Of a DNA stretch of 64,000 bases, positions 50,420 to 61,699 are shown in pieces. Both the position numbers and the translations under genes were made by a program. Positions within the stretch are counted from its first letter, which is position 1. Every line of letters begins with the position of its first letter. Below the pieces are notes generated by a model. That model saw nothing but the letters and a program-made list of their open reading frames with translations, had not been told where the DNA came from and did not search any database. The stretch lies in contig NC_035171.2 of assembly GCF_001659605.2 (NCBI RefSeq), positions 2,424,325-2,488,324 on the forward strand, in the 5' to 3' direction. This stretch comes from Manihot esculenta. Taxonomy: Eukaryota > Streptophyta > Magnoliopsida > Malpighiales > Euphorbiaceae.

Positions 50420-50873
50420 TGATGACCGCTGGATTCCTTCACCCCGGACCAGGGGCTTGACCACAGCCCAAGGCCCATGACGTAGAGGCCCACGCACCTG
50501 ATATACATAACAAGCCTGGCTCATCCAACCTTCAAGGCCGGGCTCGACCTCTCTTCACTCAGGCTTAGCACCCGGCCCAACTCTCAGCCCAGCCCAGGAT
50601 CCAGAATAATATTCACCAGACAGCCTGGCAGATCCACTCGAACGTACGCACGAGGAGAGTCAGAGGCCGTTACGCATGGAGCAGGCGGCTGATACCCTAG
50701 TACCTCCGAATCCGCATGGCAGAGACGCGTGGCCCAATCCTGGAGAGACCTTTACACGTCACCAGCAAGCAAGACAATGTATAAAAGAGGAGTCCCCTCC
50801 TCAGGAAACTAAGGCCTTATTCAGTAATACAAAACCCTTGTAAAACCATATTCTATTGGATCTCAGATCATCA
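50420..50873 (+). repeat. 5' LTR
   Basis: It begins TGATGACCGCTGG and ends CAGATCATCA. A promoter-like TATAAAAGAGG lies near 50780. It is identical to the 3' LTR except for three single-base differences. Confidence 0.96.
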
Positions 50874-50895
50874 ATTGGCGCCGTCTGTGGGAAAC
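50874..50895 (+). other. Primer-binding site
   Basis: Directly after the LTR comes ATTGGCGCCGTCTGTGGGAA. The TGGCGCC start is usual for tRNA-primed plant gypsy elements. I did not assign the tRNA. Confidence 0.75.
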
Positions 50896-50951
50896 AAAGG
50901 AGATCTTTTCATCACCGGAGTTTTCACTTTCAAAACCCACTGAGATCCACG

Positions 50952-52289
50952 ATGGCAAACCACCAAGAAAGTAACCTTAATATTCCAAATGACCTGAGCT
51001 CTGCCCAAGATGGGCAGCAGTTCTCCTTTTCTAGCCCTACAACGTTGAATAACCAAACACCTATTTCTCTTAATCCCTCGCCAAGCCTGGCAGGGAATAC
51101 TCCCACCATGACCCTGTCTAACCAAGACATTCAAACCATGGCTCTCCAGCTACAAACCACTGCTCACTGGTTGGGGCAGATAATGCAACAAAGGGGACTT
51201 AGCACCCCAATAAACGCACTCCCAGTAGTGGAGGAACCCAGAACCGATGAACCCCAACCTACCTCTGCCCGCCTCCAAACTAACAACCACGATGCCAGAG
51301 AAGAAGAAGAACCGGAGGCCCGAATTCATGGGAGAAGGGCAAGAGAGTTGATAGAAAATGAAGAGGTGAACGACTATTCTGCTGAAACAACCAGGGAAAC
51401 GGGAACTGAAACAGAGGAGGAAGAATGTAGTTTGGGCAAAAGATCCAGCCTGGAAGACGAGAAAATGAACCAAAAGCTGAAAAGGTTGAAGGAGCAGCTC
51501 CTAGCCGAGTTAGGTAAGAAAGATCAGAGTCAAACCTCCTTGCCTACTTCTTCTCCCTTCTCAAAGATAATGCAGCAGGAGACCGTTCCCAAAAAGTTTA
51601 TGATGCCGCCTATGGCGGCCTATAATGGGGCTGGTAACCCGAGAGAGCATGTCATGAACTATAAGACCTTCATGGAGTTGCAAACTCTGTTAGATGCTCT
51701 GATGTGCAAGGTGTTCCCAACAACGCTCTCGGGACCAGCGAGGGCATGGTTCAACAGCCTGGAGGCCGGAAGCATTAAAAGTTTCGGAGATCTGGCCACC
51801 CGCTTCATTAGCCGGTTCGTAGCCGGAGTGCCAGCAGATAGGAAGACGAGCTATCTGGAAATAGTGAGACAAAAAGCTGGTGAATCCCTCAGAGAGTATG
51901 TCGCCCGTTTCAATACGGAGGCCCTGCAGATTCCCGAGCTTGACGAAGGAAGGGCGATAGAGGCCATGCAAAAGGGAACAACCTCTGCCGAGTTCTTTGG
52001 TTCTCTGAGCAGGAAACCGCCGACCTCACTGGCCGAGTTAATGAAGAGGGCGGAAAAGTATATAAGGCAGGATGACGCCTTAGTAACGAGTAGATTTGCC
52101 AAAGGGGTGGCAGGAAAAGAGAAAGCCCCGGAGGAGGGGAGACCGGAGAAACACGAGAAGAAGATGGAAAGAGGCCTGAGCCATACAAGCAGGCCTGGGA
52201 AAGAAGGGATCAAAGGCCTCCCCCTCCTCCCAGGGCTCATGAACCACGAGTGCTCCCCCCTTGGGTCCCGGAGAAACCGACCCCATTAA
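50952..52289 (+). pseudogene. gag of the LTR retrotransposon (frame broken near its end)
   Basis: This is the capsid-type polyprotein of the element, open from ATG 50952. A low-complexity acidic N-terminal part is followed by the retrotransposon gag fold near 51600-52100, with ARAWFNSLEAGSIKSFGDLA, FVAGVPADRKTSYLEIV and SLREYVARFNTEAL. The natural frame then shifts near 52165. The true continuation (YTPL-type motif then AEVLMAVQDK) is in another frame and also meets a TAG at 52331-52333. The product would therefore lack its zinc-knuckle end. Confidence 0.88.
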
Positions 52290-52333
52290 ATGCGTCCAGA
52301 GCCGAGGTGCTCATGGCTGTCCAGGATAAGTAG

Positions 52334-53420
52334 TTTCTCCAGTGGCCCAAACCTTTGAAGTCAGAAGCAGATCAGAGGAATCCTGACAAGTATTGTCAGT
52401 ACCACCGGACGCATGGCCACGATACAAATAACTGTTTTCAGTTAATCGCGGAGATTGAAAGATTGATAAAAAGGGGGCATCTCAAAAATTTTCTGAAGAA
52501 ACCGGAGGAACAGAGGCCTCAACCCGGTCTGGCAGCCCAGATGCCAAGGAGAACTGGACCAGTGAATGATGGGTCCAGTGTGACCATTAATATGATTGTT
52601 GGAGGAACTGAAGGACGGATGAATCATCGAGGAAAGAAGAGAAACCGGGAAGGGGAGACCAGCAATGGCGAGGTGATGCAGATCGTTGAACACTCTCCCA
52701 TGACCATCGCTTTCTCTTCGGAGGATGCACAGGGCATTCAGATGCCCCATGATGACGCGCTTGTCATTGAAGCAGTCATTCATAATTTTCGGGTAAAGAA
52801 GGTTCTGGTGGATGATGGGAGTAAGGTCAACTTATTGCCATATCGGGTTTTCCAGCAGATGGGAATCCCAGAGGAACAGCTGGTTCGGGACCAGTCACCC
52901 ATCAAAGGGATCGGAGGAGCACCGGTACTTGTAGAAGGGAAGGTGAAGCTGGCCCTTACCTTGGGAGAAACACCCAGAGCTCGCACCCATCATGAGGTGT
53001 TTTTGGTGGTCAAACTCCCACTGAGCTACAATGCGATTTTGGGGAGGCCGGCGTTGTTCAACTTTGAAGCTGTCACTAGCATCAGGTATCTGGCACTCAA
53101 GTTCCCAACGGAAGAAGGGGTGGGAATGGTCCGGGGCAGCCAGGAAGAAGCAAGGGCAGTATACTTGGCCACAGTGACGGAACCGAACTCAACTGGAGAA
53201 GCGCTTGATTCGGAAGTTTTGGAGGTCAGGGATGAGACAAAGGAAGCCCGGACAGAGCCCGTTGGAGAGCTGGAGACCTTCTCCCTATCAGAAGAAGAAG
53301 CAAGTAAGGTCTTCAGTCTCAATGCCGGCCTCACCAAAGGACAAAAAGGTGAAGCCATGACCCTGATCCGAAGTCACTCGCCGACCTTCGCATGGAAGCC
53401 CTCAGACATGCCGCTTATCA
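52334..53420 (+). pseudogene. Gag zinc-knuckle tail and aspartic protease
   Basis: After the in-frame TAG, the second frame begins with YCQYHRTHGHDTNNC, the zinc-binding end of Tat-type gag. It runs to an aspartic protease with VLVDDGSKVNLLPY in the catalytic position (Asp-Asp-Gly-Ser in place of Asp-Thr/Ser-Gly) and later AILGRPALFNF. The frame continues through the linker that precedes reverse transcriptase (FAWKPSDMP) and is cut there by the internal deletion, after which only an out-of-frame tail to 53455 remains. Confidence 0.85.
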
Positions 53421-54092
53421 AGAGTACTTATCTCAGACAACGGCAGACAGTTTGACTGCAGCACTTTCAGAGCCTTTACGACGAACATGGGCATATGGCA
53501 TAAATTCTCCTCCGTGGCTCACCCTCAGACTAACGGCCAAACGGAAGTCACTAATAGAGCTATCCTTCAAGGATTAAAGAAACGGCTGGATGGCGCAAAG
53601 GAGAATTGGGCAGAAGAACTCAATAGCACTCTATGGGCACTCCGAACCACTCCCAGAGCGCCCACTCTAGAAACCCCGTTTGCACTTGCTTATGGCACAG
53701 AGGCTGTAGTCCCAGCTGAATTGCAGATCCCCACTCATCGAGTTCAATTCGTTAGTGAGAACGCTAATGGGGACAAATTAAGGAGCAACCTAGATGCTCT
53801 TGAAGAAGTTACGGAAGAAGCCCAAGTCCGAACTGCCGCTTATCAACAACGAGCGGCAAGATATTACAATCAAAAGGTCAGAGAAAGAAGCTTGAAGGTG
53901 GGAGACCTGACTTTAAGAAACCTGGAAGCTACGGGAAAAAGAGCAGCTGCCGGAAAGCTAGCACCGACCTGGGAAGGTCCATTCAAGGTGACAAAAGTGG
54001 TTAAGCCCGGGGTATACCGAATTGAAGATATGCAAGGAAACCCCGAGCCCCACGCTTGGAACATCCAGCACTTAAAAAGGTACTTTCCTTGA
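53421..54092 (+). pseudogene. Integrase, C-terminal part only
   Basis: In a frame different from the protease, the sequence resumes at RVLISDNGRQFD, the second catalytic aspartate region of integrase. It continues SSVAHPQTNGQTE, then the C-terminal domain with GPFKVTKVVKPGVYRIED and a stop after HLKRYFP. The zinc-binding domain and the first catalytic Asp are gone. Reverse transcriptase and RNase H, which should lie upstream, are entirely absent. Confidence 0.9.
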
Positions 54093-54303
54093 AATATTTG
54101 TAAAGAAAAAACATTGTATTTTGACAAAAATGAATAAAAATTGTTTATACAATGTGATTATCTTTGTGAAAAACATTTTTTCATGATAAAGAAAGAACAG
54201 GGCTCAGAAAGATCCCTTGCAAACAAGACCTCAGTTAGGCACAAAAACCAGCTGAGATGACAAAGCGACAGTAAGGCCAATGAGCCTGAATTTTGTACAA
54301 ACA

Positions 54304-55215
54304 ACCGGCGAGGCCCCGAGGTCGTCCCGGAAATTCCTAGAAAAACAGGATCCCGTAAGATCTCCTGGAAACAAAAACAAACCGGCGAGGCCCCGAGGTC
54401 GTCCCGAAAATTCAAAGAAAACCAGGATCCCGTAAGATCTCCTGGCAACAAAAACAACCGGCGAGGCCCCGAGGTCGTCCCGGAAATTCCAAGAAAAACA
54501 GGATCCCGTAAGATCTCCTGGAAACAAAAACAACCGGCGAGGCCCCGAGGTCGTCCCGAAAATTCCAAGAAAACCAGGATCCCGTAAGATCTCCTGGAAA
54601 CAAAAACAACCGGCGAGGCCCCGAGGTCGTCCCGGAAATTCCAATAAAAACAGGATCCCGTAAGATCTCCTGGAAACAAAAACAACCGGCGAGGCCCCGA
54701 GGTCGTCCCGGAAATTCCAAGAAAACCAGGATCCCGTAAGATCTCCTGGAAACAAAAACAACCGGCGAGGCCCCGAGGTCGTCCCGGAAATTCAAAGAAA
54801 ACCAGGATCCCGTAAGATCTCCTGGCAACAAAAACAACCGGCGAGGCCCCGAGGTCGTCCCAGAAATTCCAAGAAAAACAGGATCCCGTAAGATCTCCTG
54901 GAAACAAAAACAACCGGCGAGGCCCCGAGGTCGTCCCGAAAATTCAAAGAAAAACAGGATCCCGTAAGATCTCCTGGCAACAAAAACAACCGGCGAGGCC
55001 CCGAGGTCGTCCCAGAAATTCCAAGAAAAACAGGATCCCGTAAGATCTCCTGGAAACAAAAACAACCGGCGAGGCCCCGAGGTCGTCCCGGAAATTCCAA
55101 GAAAAACAGGATCCCGTAAGATCTCCTGGAAACAAAAACAACCGGCGAGGCCCCGAGGTCGTCCCGGAAATTCAAAGAAAACCAGGATCCCATAAAATCT
55201 CCTGGAAACAAAAAT
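54304..55215. repeat. Twelve tandem 76-bp repeats
   Basis: Each unit starts ACCGGCGAGGCCCCGAGG and contains GGATCCCGTAAGATCTCC. Spacing is 76 bp (one of 77), from 54304 to the last start at 55141, with few differences among units. The minus strand stays open in all three frames across the array because 76 is one more than a multiple of three. The 150-250-residue minus-strand open frames here are results of that property. The array lies between the integrase end and the antisense gene, where Tat-type elements often carry tandem repeats. Confidence 0.95.
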
Positions 55216-55829
55216 AGGTCGGTAAAGGACTTAAGAGCCTCCCGAAATAAAAAATTTCTCCACACTTATAAAATCCAATCCCGACCTCGGAAAGAGAAGA
55301 GCCCAGAGCTAAAAAAAAAAAAAAAAAAAAAAAAAGGCTATAATCTCTCAGCTCGAATAGACTTATATCCTCACAAAACTCAAGGTCGAGCTCTCAGCTC
55401 GGACCAATATTCACAAAGACCGAGCTCTCAGCTCGGATAGACTTATATCCTCAAAGGATCAAGATACGAAGGCCAAAAAGAAAGGCCGAGCTCCCTCCAT
55501 AGAAGGACTCATAAAGGAAGATATCCTTACGAGGATAAAAAGGCCATAATCAAAGCCTCAACCAAGTTTATCTGAAACAAATATATGAAGTCACAACGAA
55601 GAAAGAAGGACTAAAAGCCAAAAACTGACATAATCGTTGTCAGTAAAAAGGTACAAAACTTGATCTCTCAGACTATCAGTTGAGAGCTGAGCTCGCAACT
55701 TAAGATTAATTCAGAGCTTCTGAAATGAAAATATGTAGTTTATATCACAAATACGAAGAGCAGATATGAATGTCAGAGCTCTTTGAAAAATACGAAGGAA
55801 ACTAATATTTCATTAATAACTATTACAAT
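55216..55829. other. Repeat-rich linker with GAGCTC motifs and poly-A tract
   Basis: This linker contains a run of about 25 A at 55311-55335, then several copies of GAGCTCTCAGCTCGGA-type phrases. It would hold the 3' UTR of the antisense gene, whose stop codon is at 55830. Confidence 0.6.
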
Positions 55830-58800
55830 TTATTTCTCCGGCGAGGAAGGAGGATAAATAGTCCTTAAGGGACTTACATCAGTAAGAACACCCTCGCCTG
55901 CATTATCTCTATTTACAGCCACCTCCGAAGGAAGCTCGGTGTCCCTTGGGCCAGAGCTCTCAACATTAATAGTAGGGGCAACTTCTGACCCAAGGTGGAG
56001 ACCGTCTTTCTCAGAATCAGGATCATCCTCCTCCGACTCTATCTCAAATTCCCCTGAAGAAGACTCAGCTGACCGGTCTATATTCCTCCTGGAATCTCCT
56101 CGGGGCAAAGGACAATCATCCTCCCCGTATAGCACTGACTCGCCATCTGAGTCCACTTCGCGCCTACGAAGCTTGGCCAAAGGAATATCAGGAGCCTGCC
56201 TAGCTTCTCTTAAACCGCAATTGTAGCCAGTTACATACATGCAGTAGGCCTTATCAAGGATAGCCTTTTTCATCTCACCAGAAGCTTTATACTCATCAAG
56301 ATGTTCTTCACAAGCTTCAGCTACAAACTCCTTAAACTCAGAAGAGTCTTTGTAGTCCTGAAGATGAGCTTCACAGGCCTGATCAATTTTAACCTTCAGC
56401 TCCTCAGACTCCTGATACTCCGCTATATACTGTTCACGCTTCAGCTGAGCCTTCCCTTCGGCATACTTTACCACCTCAAGCAGGACTAAACATTTACGTT
56501 CCAAAGCCCTGACTTCATTTTTCAGCTGTTGTTGGCGAAGGTTGAACTCTTCAGCCGATGAAGACAGATCTTTGATACGTTCAGAACTTGTGCCCAATTC
56601 CTGCTCAAGGACCTCCACCCGGGCTAGGGCACTTTCCCTCTGCGCCTTCACCTCATTCAGGTGAGCTTGAAGCCCCTCAAAATCAGCCTTTAAGGCCTCA
56701 TGTTGGCGCTGGACTTCGGCTTTTTGGCCAACAGCCTCATCCCTCTCCTGAAGGGCCGTTGTCATAGAGGACAGCTGTTTTACAACCTCTACACAACGAG
56801 CTTCCACTTCAGCTGCCCTCTCATCAGACTCTTGGAGAACCCTGCGAGTACGAGACAACTCTGATTCCAGGGATTTGCTATGCTCTGCCGCCTCAACCGC
56901 TCTGTCCTCAGCTCTTTTCGAGGCCTCCAGCGCAGAATGTAACTCCACCTGGAGAGACTGGATCTGCTCCCGGGCGGCTGCCAGGTGGCCCCTCGCGTCG
57001 CTGGTGGCAGTCAGGTTTTCATCACGACGCGCTTCTTCGATCCGGCGGTCCACGGACTCCCGGAGAGAGAGGTCACGGGCATTCACCTCCATAACCAGGC
57101 CTAACATCTAGTACGAAAGAACAATTGTCAAGAAAAGAAACAAAGCAAACTCAAAGAGAGGTGAATAGAAAGAATAACTTACCATCAGAAGCATTTCTCC
57201 AATCGTAGATCCGAGCTCCTCACGAGAGCGAGATTGGAAGGACACCTGCTCCTTGGTAGAACTGGCCAAGTGACCAGTCAGGGCTAGAAGACGAGGATCC
57301 GAAGCCTCTGTTATCCCGCCGAACATCCGCTCCCGGAGAAGTGCGGCAACAGCAGAGGCCGGAGACTCAGAGGAAATGCTTGACAGGTCCAGAATGCTGT
57401 CAGTAGGGGACGACGAAGGAACAGAAGAAACACCCTTCCCCTTCCCAATGGTAGAAAGAGGTGGGGAAGGACCCGCAGCAGTCTTGGATTTCTTCCGAGC
57501 AGGAGATGGGACAGGCATTCCGGAAGGGGTCGGACGCTTGCCCCCGGTCTTTAAGGGGACACCCTCAGACCTCTCAGGCTCAGTCCTCACAGGGGCAGGG
57601 ACACCTTCACCAGAAACCTCTGGGCTTTGATCCTCTAGGAGGATGATCTCCATCCCTGTCCCAGAGGTCTCCTTGTCTTCAACAGGGGACTTAAACTTCC
57701 CCCCTAACACCCCCTCAGTAGAATGGACGGCACCCTGCCCCACTTGTTCAGTAGCTTGGGTCTGCTCCACAATAGCTAGGGAAGTTCCCCCCACGACCTC
57801 TGAGGAGGCTGGAACGGATCTAGATCCTTCAGCAGGCGTCGAGGTTGAGTTCGACCCACCATGGCTAGATGGCCGAGCTGATTTGATGCTGCGAGAGCTC
57901 GGCTTGGAAGTCCGAGAAGAAGCTTTGACGGGAGGTCGGCTGACCTTCTTGGAGGAAGCGGCCTGAGCCAGCTCTGCAGCAATCTCAGTTACAGAGCGCC
58001 CATCCCCAAAGGCGTCAAAAATTGCATGCATGTTCTCCCGAGACAGGTCAAAATTCTTGGGGAATTTGATGCCATCCATTCTAACCTCAGAAGCTGCAAG
58101 AAACACGAAGTTTTAAAGAGTCAGCATACTTCCTGATGTTATGAGCAAAGAAGAAACAGAATAGCCGGACAAAGCACTATACCCGTGTCCCGGATATCCC
58201 TAAGGTTGGACGCAAACATACACTTCTCGACATCATACTTCCTCTCAACGGAAGTCAGTCGAAGCAGCCCGACCTGCTCAATAAGACTCAATTCGGGCAG
58301 ATCGTTGCAGCCCGGATAGATCTCCCCCCACCTTAGGTCCACATCCCACGATCGGCAGGACCCTAGTTTTAACTCGGCCACAAGAAAATTCTCTACCCAT
58401 CCCTTTATAGAATCCTTGTAGCCCGTAAGAAGAGACAGCCCATGGCGGGGGGAAAAGTAATAGAAGTTTTGCTTCGTCCTAACCAGGCGGAAAAAAGTGA
58501 CAAACAGACAGGCCGTAGGTGCGAAACCCCAACCTAGACAGATAGACTCGAAACAGGACATGAATAAAATGGAATTTGGGGATAACATTCGAGGAGTTAC
58601 CCCAAAGTATTCAAAGACCTCAACAAAGAAAGGGGTAAAAGGCAACGGTAGACCAAATTCTCTCTGCTTCAGGAAAAACACTATGCTACGAACCTCCTGG
58701 GGATCCACCAAACCAGGAGGGCGAGGGTAAGGAAGAACTATCCTCTCATTTGGAAGAGGTGCTCGAATAAGATACAACGGAGTATCTAAAAGCCTCCGGG

Positions 58801-58876
58801 AAATGTGATTAGTTATGTTGGAAGGTGTAATATGCGACTCAAGGTCAAAAACATCAGGAAGCTTTAAACTTGCCAT
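55830..58876 (-). CDS. Antisense three-exon gene of the retrotransposon (960 aa, gypsy-type transposon domain)
   Basis: Exons are 58876-58183, 58093-57183 and 57107-55830, with GT/AG borders and exact phase, giving 2883 nt or 960 aa without a stop. The start MASLKLPDVFDLESHITPSN is chosen because it opens the domain. Residues 1-231 resemble the putative gypsy-type transposon family (Pfam PF04195): FFLKQREFGLPLPFTPFFVE and LSLLTGYKDSIKGW. The middle (about 270-450) is Ser/Pro/Lys-rich and disordered. Residues about 540-790 form a long coiled coil with heptads (SLQVELHSALEASKRAEDRA), and the end is acidic and serine-rich. Function is unknown. Such antisense genes are known from some plant Tat-type elements. 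The frame is intact although pol is deleted. Confidence 0.8.
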
Positions 58877-59002
58877 GGAAGAACAAGGAAGCGTACCTGA
58901 AAATGAAATAAGGTGAGAAAAGCAGAAGGAGTTGCAGGGAGGCAGAGAGCAGAAGAGAGCTAATTTCTTCGGAAGACAGAAAGAATTCGAAATGAAAGGC
59001 AA

Positions 59003-61160
59003 TGATGAGACGGAACGTTGATCTGAACAGTTTTGTCTTGGAGCGGCGCGATCATTAATTGCTCTCGAAGTTTACCCTCTCAACGGTTAAGTAATAACCG
59101 GAGAGACGGTAAAGGGGCAAAAGGATGATCGTTGGGCTTGTCTACATCTATCAAGGGCCAGGTCCACAATGATAGCCCATTACTTAAAAGCCCAGGCAAG
59201 CCCAACTTGTTCGGACCTGATTTCCAGCCAAGACAACTTAACCCACAAGATTCATCACTTCACCACATCCGTGGTAAATATCAAGGAAATAGAAGGAAAA
59301 ACTCAAAGATGCAAGCAGATGAAAGCATGATAAAGGTTAGACCTACTCATCACGTAGAATACATATAAGATTTGACTTGTTAAAACAAGGGTTACGAGAT
59401 CGGAAAGAGACGACAAGGATACCTCGGATCCATACTGAGCTGAGAGCTTAGAGTTTAACTCATCAGAAGCCGAGCTCAGAGGTCGGATTAGTCCAGCTCG
59501 GACAGCATGACTTGGGAGCTCGACCAACTAAAGGAAACTCAGAGCTCATTTCACTAAGCAAAGACAGAACACTTGACCTGAGAGCCCGGTCGGATGAAGG
59601 AGACTCAAGGCTCAATTCATCGAAGTAAAGACCGAGCTCACAGGTCGGACAGTCCAGCTCGGAAACTTGAAAGCACAGTTGGCTAAGTGGATCCGAAGTT
59701 CAACTCATCAGAGCTCGCAGATAAGTTACATCAGCTCGGGAAAAAGCAGGGCAGAGCTCAGTTGGTTAAAATTGTAAGGCGAGCAATCTAAAGTATTTCA
59801 CACATGATAAAAGAAGAACAGCTTAAGCATGAGAGCAGAACAAGAACTTCATTAAAAGAAAAGTACATTACAGCACGTTACAAAGGCCTACACTACGGGA
59901 TGAAAGACTATCCTTAAAGGATTTACATATCCAGATATATCATCATCTATGATTACACCGTTATCACCTATCCTACTACTCCGGTCTTCAGCCCGGAGGA
60001 ATTCTCACAGCTCGGAATGTGAGTTTGGCAGAAAAGGCCAAGATCTGTCCCGCTATTATAGGGGAACTGAACAAGTTGATTCCCATAAGCATTTCTCACT
60101 GTCCCCCTGGGCAAACTTCCGGTTACCCAAATGTGATGCACGGTACATTCGAACAAGCTCAGATATTGTATACCGGCCGTGCACCACACATGAAAAACAT
60201 AAGTCTTCGAGGCTATGGCCCCGAAGAGATCGCGAAGTACACATTCGAAGAAATCGCTGGAGACCTGACTGAGTGCAGCAGATCCCAGCCTCACGTAATA
60301 CTGGTACTTCACACCAAAGGGAATAATAATACTGGTACTTCACATCAAAAAGAACAACAAACTGAGCGCCGACGCCACTCCCATTTATATCAAAAGAGGA
60401 CAACAGGAGCATCGAGGAAATTCCCTGTTTCTCTGCGGAAAAAGGCAAAGTTAGAGCGAACCCCACAACAGCCCAGAACTTCTCTGGAGCCCGGACAACA
60501 AGCAGAGGAGGAGGCCGGCCAGACGACCTGGGTAAAGCAATTTCAGCAGCTTGCCGAATGGTCCCACCCTTCGACTGCCATACCCGAAGGATCTTCAATG
60601 CACCATCCAGACGCCTTAGAGGTAACATCGAATTTTCAAGAATTTTGAACTGACCCATTTTTATCTCAGGAACTGCAAAAAGTTTCAAAACAGGGACAAG
60701 TCTGAAACAGTTCTCCTTTAAGATGATAAGAGCACAATCAAGGCAAACCTCTGGGGCACAAGGCAATCTGTTTGAAGAAGGCGTCGGATAGACCTGCCAC
60801 AGATACAACAAGAATTTCTCGCTTCAACAGAAGGCTCAAGAATGAAGAAAAGCTGGCGCTGATATATACTCGGAGCCTGAGGACTTAGCACGGGGCAGAG
60901 CTACACTAGACCCTAAGCTAATGGTGTCAGATTTCTAAAAGATATTCACAGAAAAGGAAAGAAAGGAGATGTCCAGATAATGGTGACAAGAAAGAGGACA
61001 AGAAGAATAGAGAAAAGACAGAAAGAGGAAAGAACAGATAGAATTCAGAAACTGCGCAACGACTGAAAGATGAAAGGATGTTATTAAGGCACTTGAACCC
61101 GAACAGACGCGATCATAATAGTTCTTGGTATTCACCCCCTCGGCAGTTGGAGCAATAACT
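59003..61160. other. Non-coding part of the retrotransposon between the antisense gene and the 3' LTR
   Basis: This region should contain the promoter of the antisense gene. It carries many scattered AGCTCGG / GAGCTC motifs (59440-59770), like those at 55340-55700 on the other side of that gene. Open frames at 59949-60648 (plus) and 60056-60811 (minus) overlap each other and contain no recognisable domain, so I do not call them genes. Confidence 0.55.
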
Positions 61161-61164
61161 GCCG

Positions 61165-61182
61165 AGAAGGTGAAGGGGCAAT
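61165..61182 (+). other. Polypurine tract
   Basis: GAGAAGGTGAAGGGGCA immediately precedes the 3' LTR, the usual second-strand priming site. The exact limits are approximate. Confidence 0.7.
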
Positions 61183-61636
61183 TGATGACCGCTGGATTCC
61201 TTCACCCCGGACCAGGGGCTTGACCACAGCCCAAGGCCCATGACGTAGAGGCCCACGCACCTGATATACATAACAAGCCTGGCTCATCCAACCTTCAAGG
61301 TCGGGCTCGACCTCTCTTCACTCAGGCTTAGCACCCGGCCCAACTCTCAGCCCAGCCCAGGATCCGGAATAATATTCACCAGACAGCCTGGCAGATCCAC
61401 TCGAACGTACGCACGAGGAGAGTCAGAGGCCGTTACGCATGGAGCAGGCGGCTGATACCCTAGTACCTTCGAATCCGCATGGCAGAGACGCGTGGCCCAA
61501 TCCTGGAGAGACCTTTACACGTCACCAGCAAGCAAGACAATGTATAAAAGAGGAGTCCCCTCCTCAGGAAACTAAGGCCTTATTCAGTAATACAAAACCC
61601 TTGTAAAACCATATTCTATTGGATCTCAGATCATCA
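61183..61636 (+). repeat. 3' LTR
   Basis: Same length as the 5' LTR and three single-base differences: C to T in AAGGCCGGG, A to G in GATCCAGAAT, C to T in ACCTCCGAAT. It is followed at once by the target duplication ACAGG. Confidence 0.96.
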
Positions 61637-61699
61637 ACAGGATATCCGGGGGTTTTGTTCGTGTATGTGGAACTGAGGAAGAATGGGGTCTAGCCATAA

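Larger units (their letters stand above)
50420..61636 (+). mobile_element. Young, internally deleted Ty3/gypsy (Tat-like) LTR retrotransposon
   Basis: The element is 11,217 bp and bounded by the perfect duplication ACAGG (50415-50419 and 61637-61641). Two direct 454-bp LTRs (50420-50873 and 61183-61636) differ at three positions, all transitions. Internal order is: primer-binding site, gag, protease, a deletion, integrase 3' part, twelve 76-bp repeats, a three-exon antisense gene, non-coding sequence, purine tract. Gag type, protease-to-integrase order and the antisense gene with a putative gypsy-type transposon domain point to the Tat/Ogre-related lineage. Reverse transcriptase and RNase H are missing, so it depended on another element for movement. 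Confidence 0.93.

Noticed and set aside
50856..50951. Gag starting at the first ATG (50856) inside the LTR
   Set aside because: That ATG lies before the primer-binding site. The ATG at 50952 after the primer-binding site is the sensible start.
54304..55215. CRISPR-like appearance of regular repeats
   Set aside because: The repeats are contiguous 76-mers with no unique spacers, inside a plant retrotransposon.
54158..55265. Large minus-strand open frames (157-251 codons) in the 76-bp array
   Set aside because: All three frames are open simultaneously and encode the same rotating repeat. This follows from a stop-free unit of length 3n+1 and is not evidence for a protein.
59949..60811. Frames of 107-251 codons on both strands near the 3' LTR
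   Set aside because: They overlap one another on opposite strands and show no known domain or biased composition. They are more likely chance frames in moderately GC-rich retroelement DNA.
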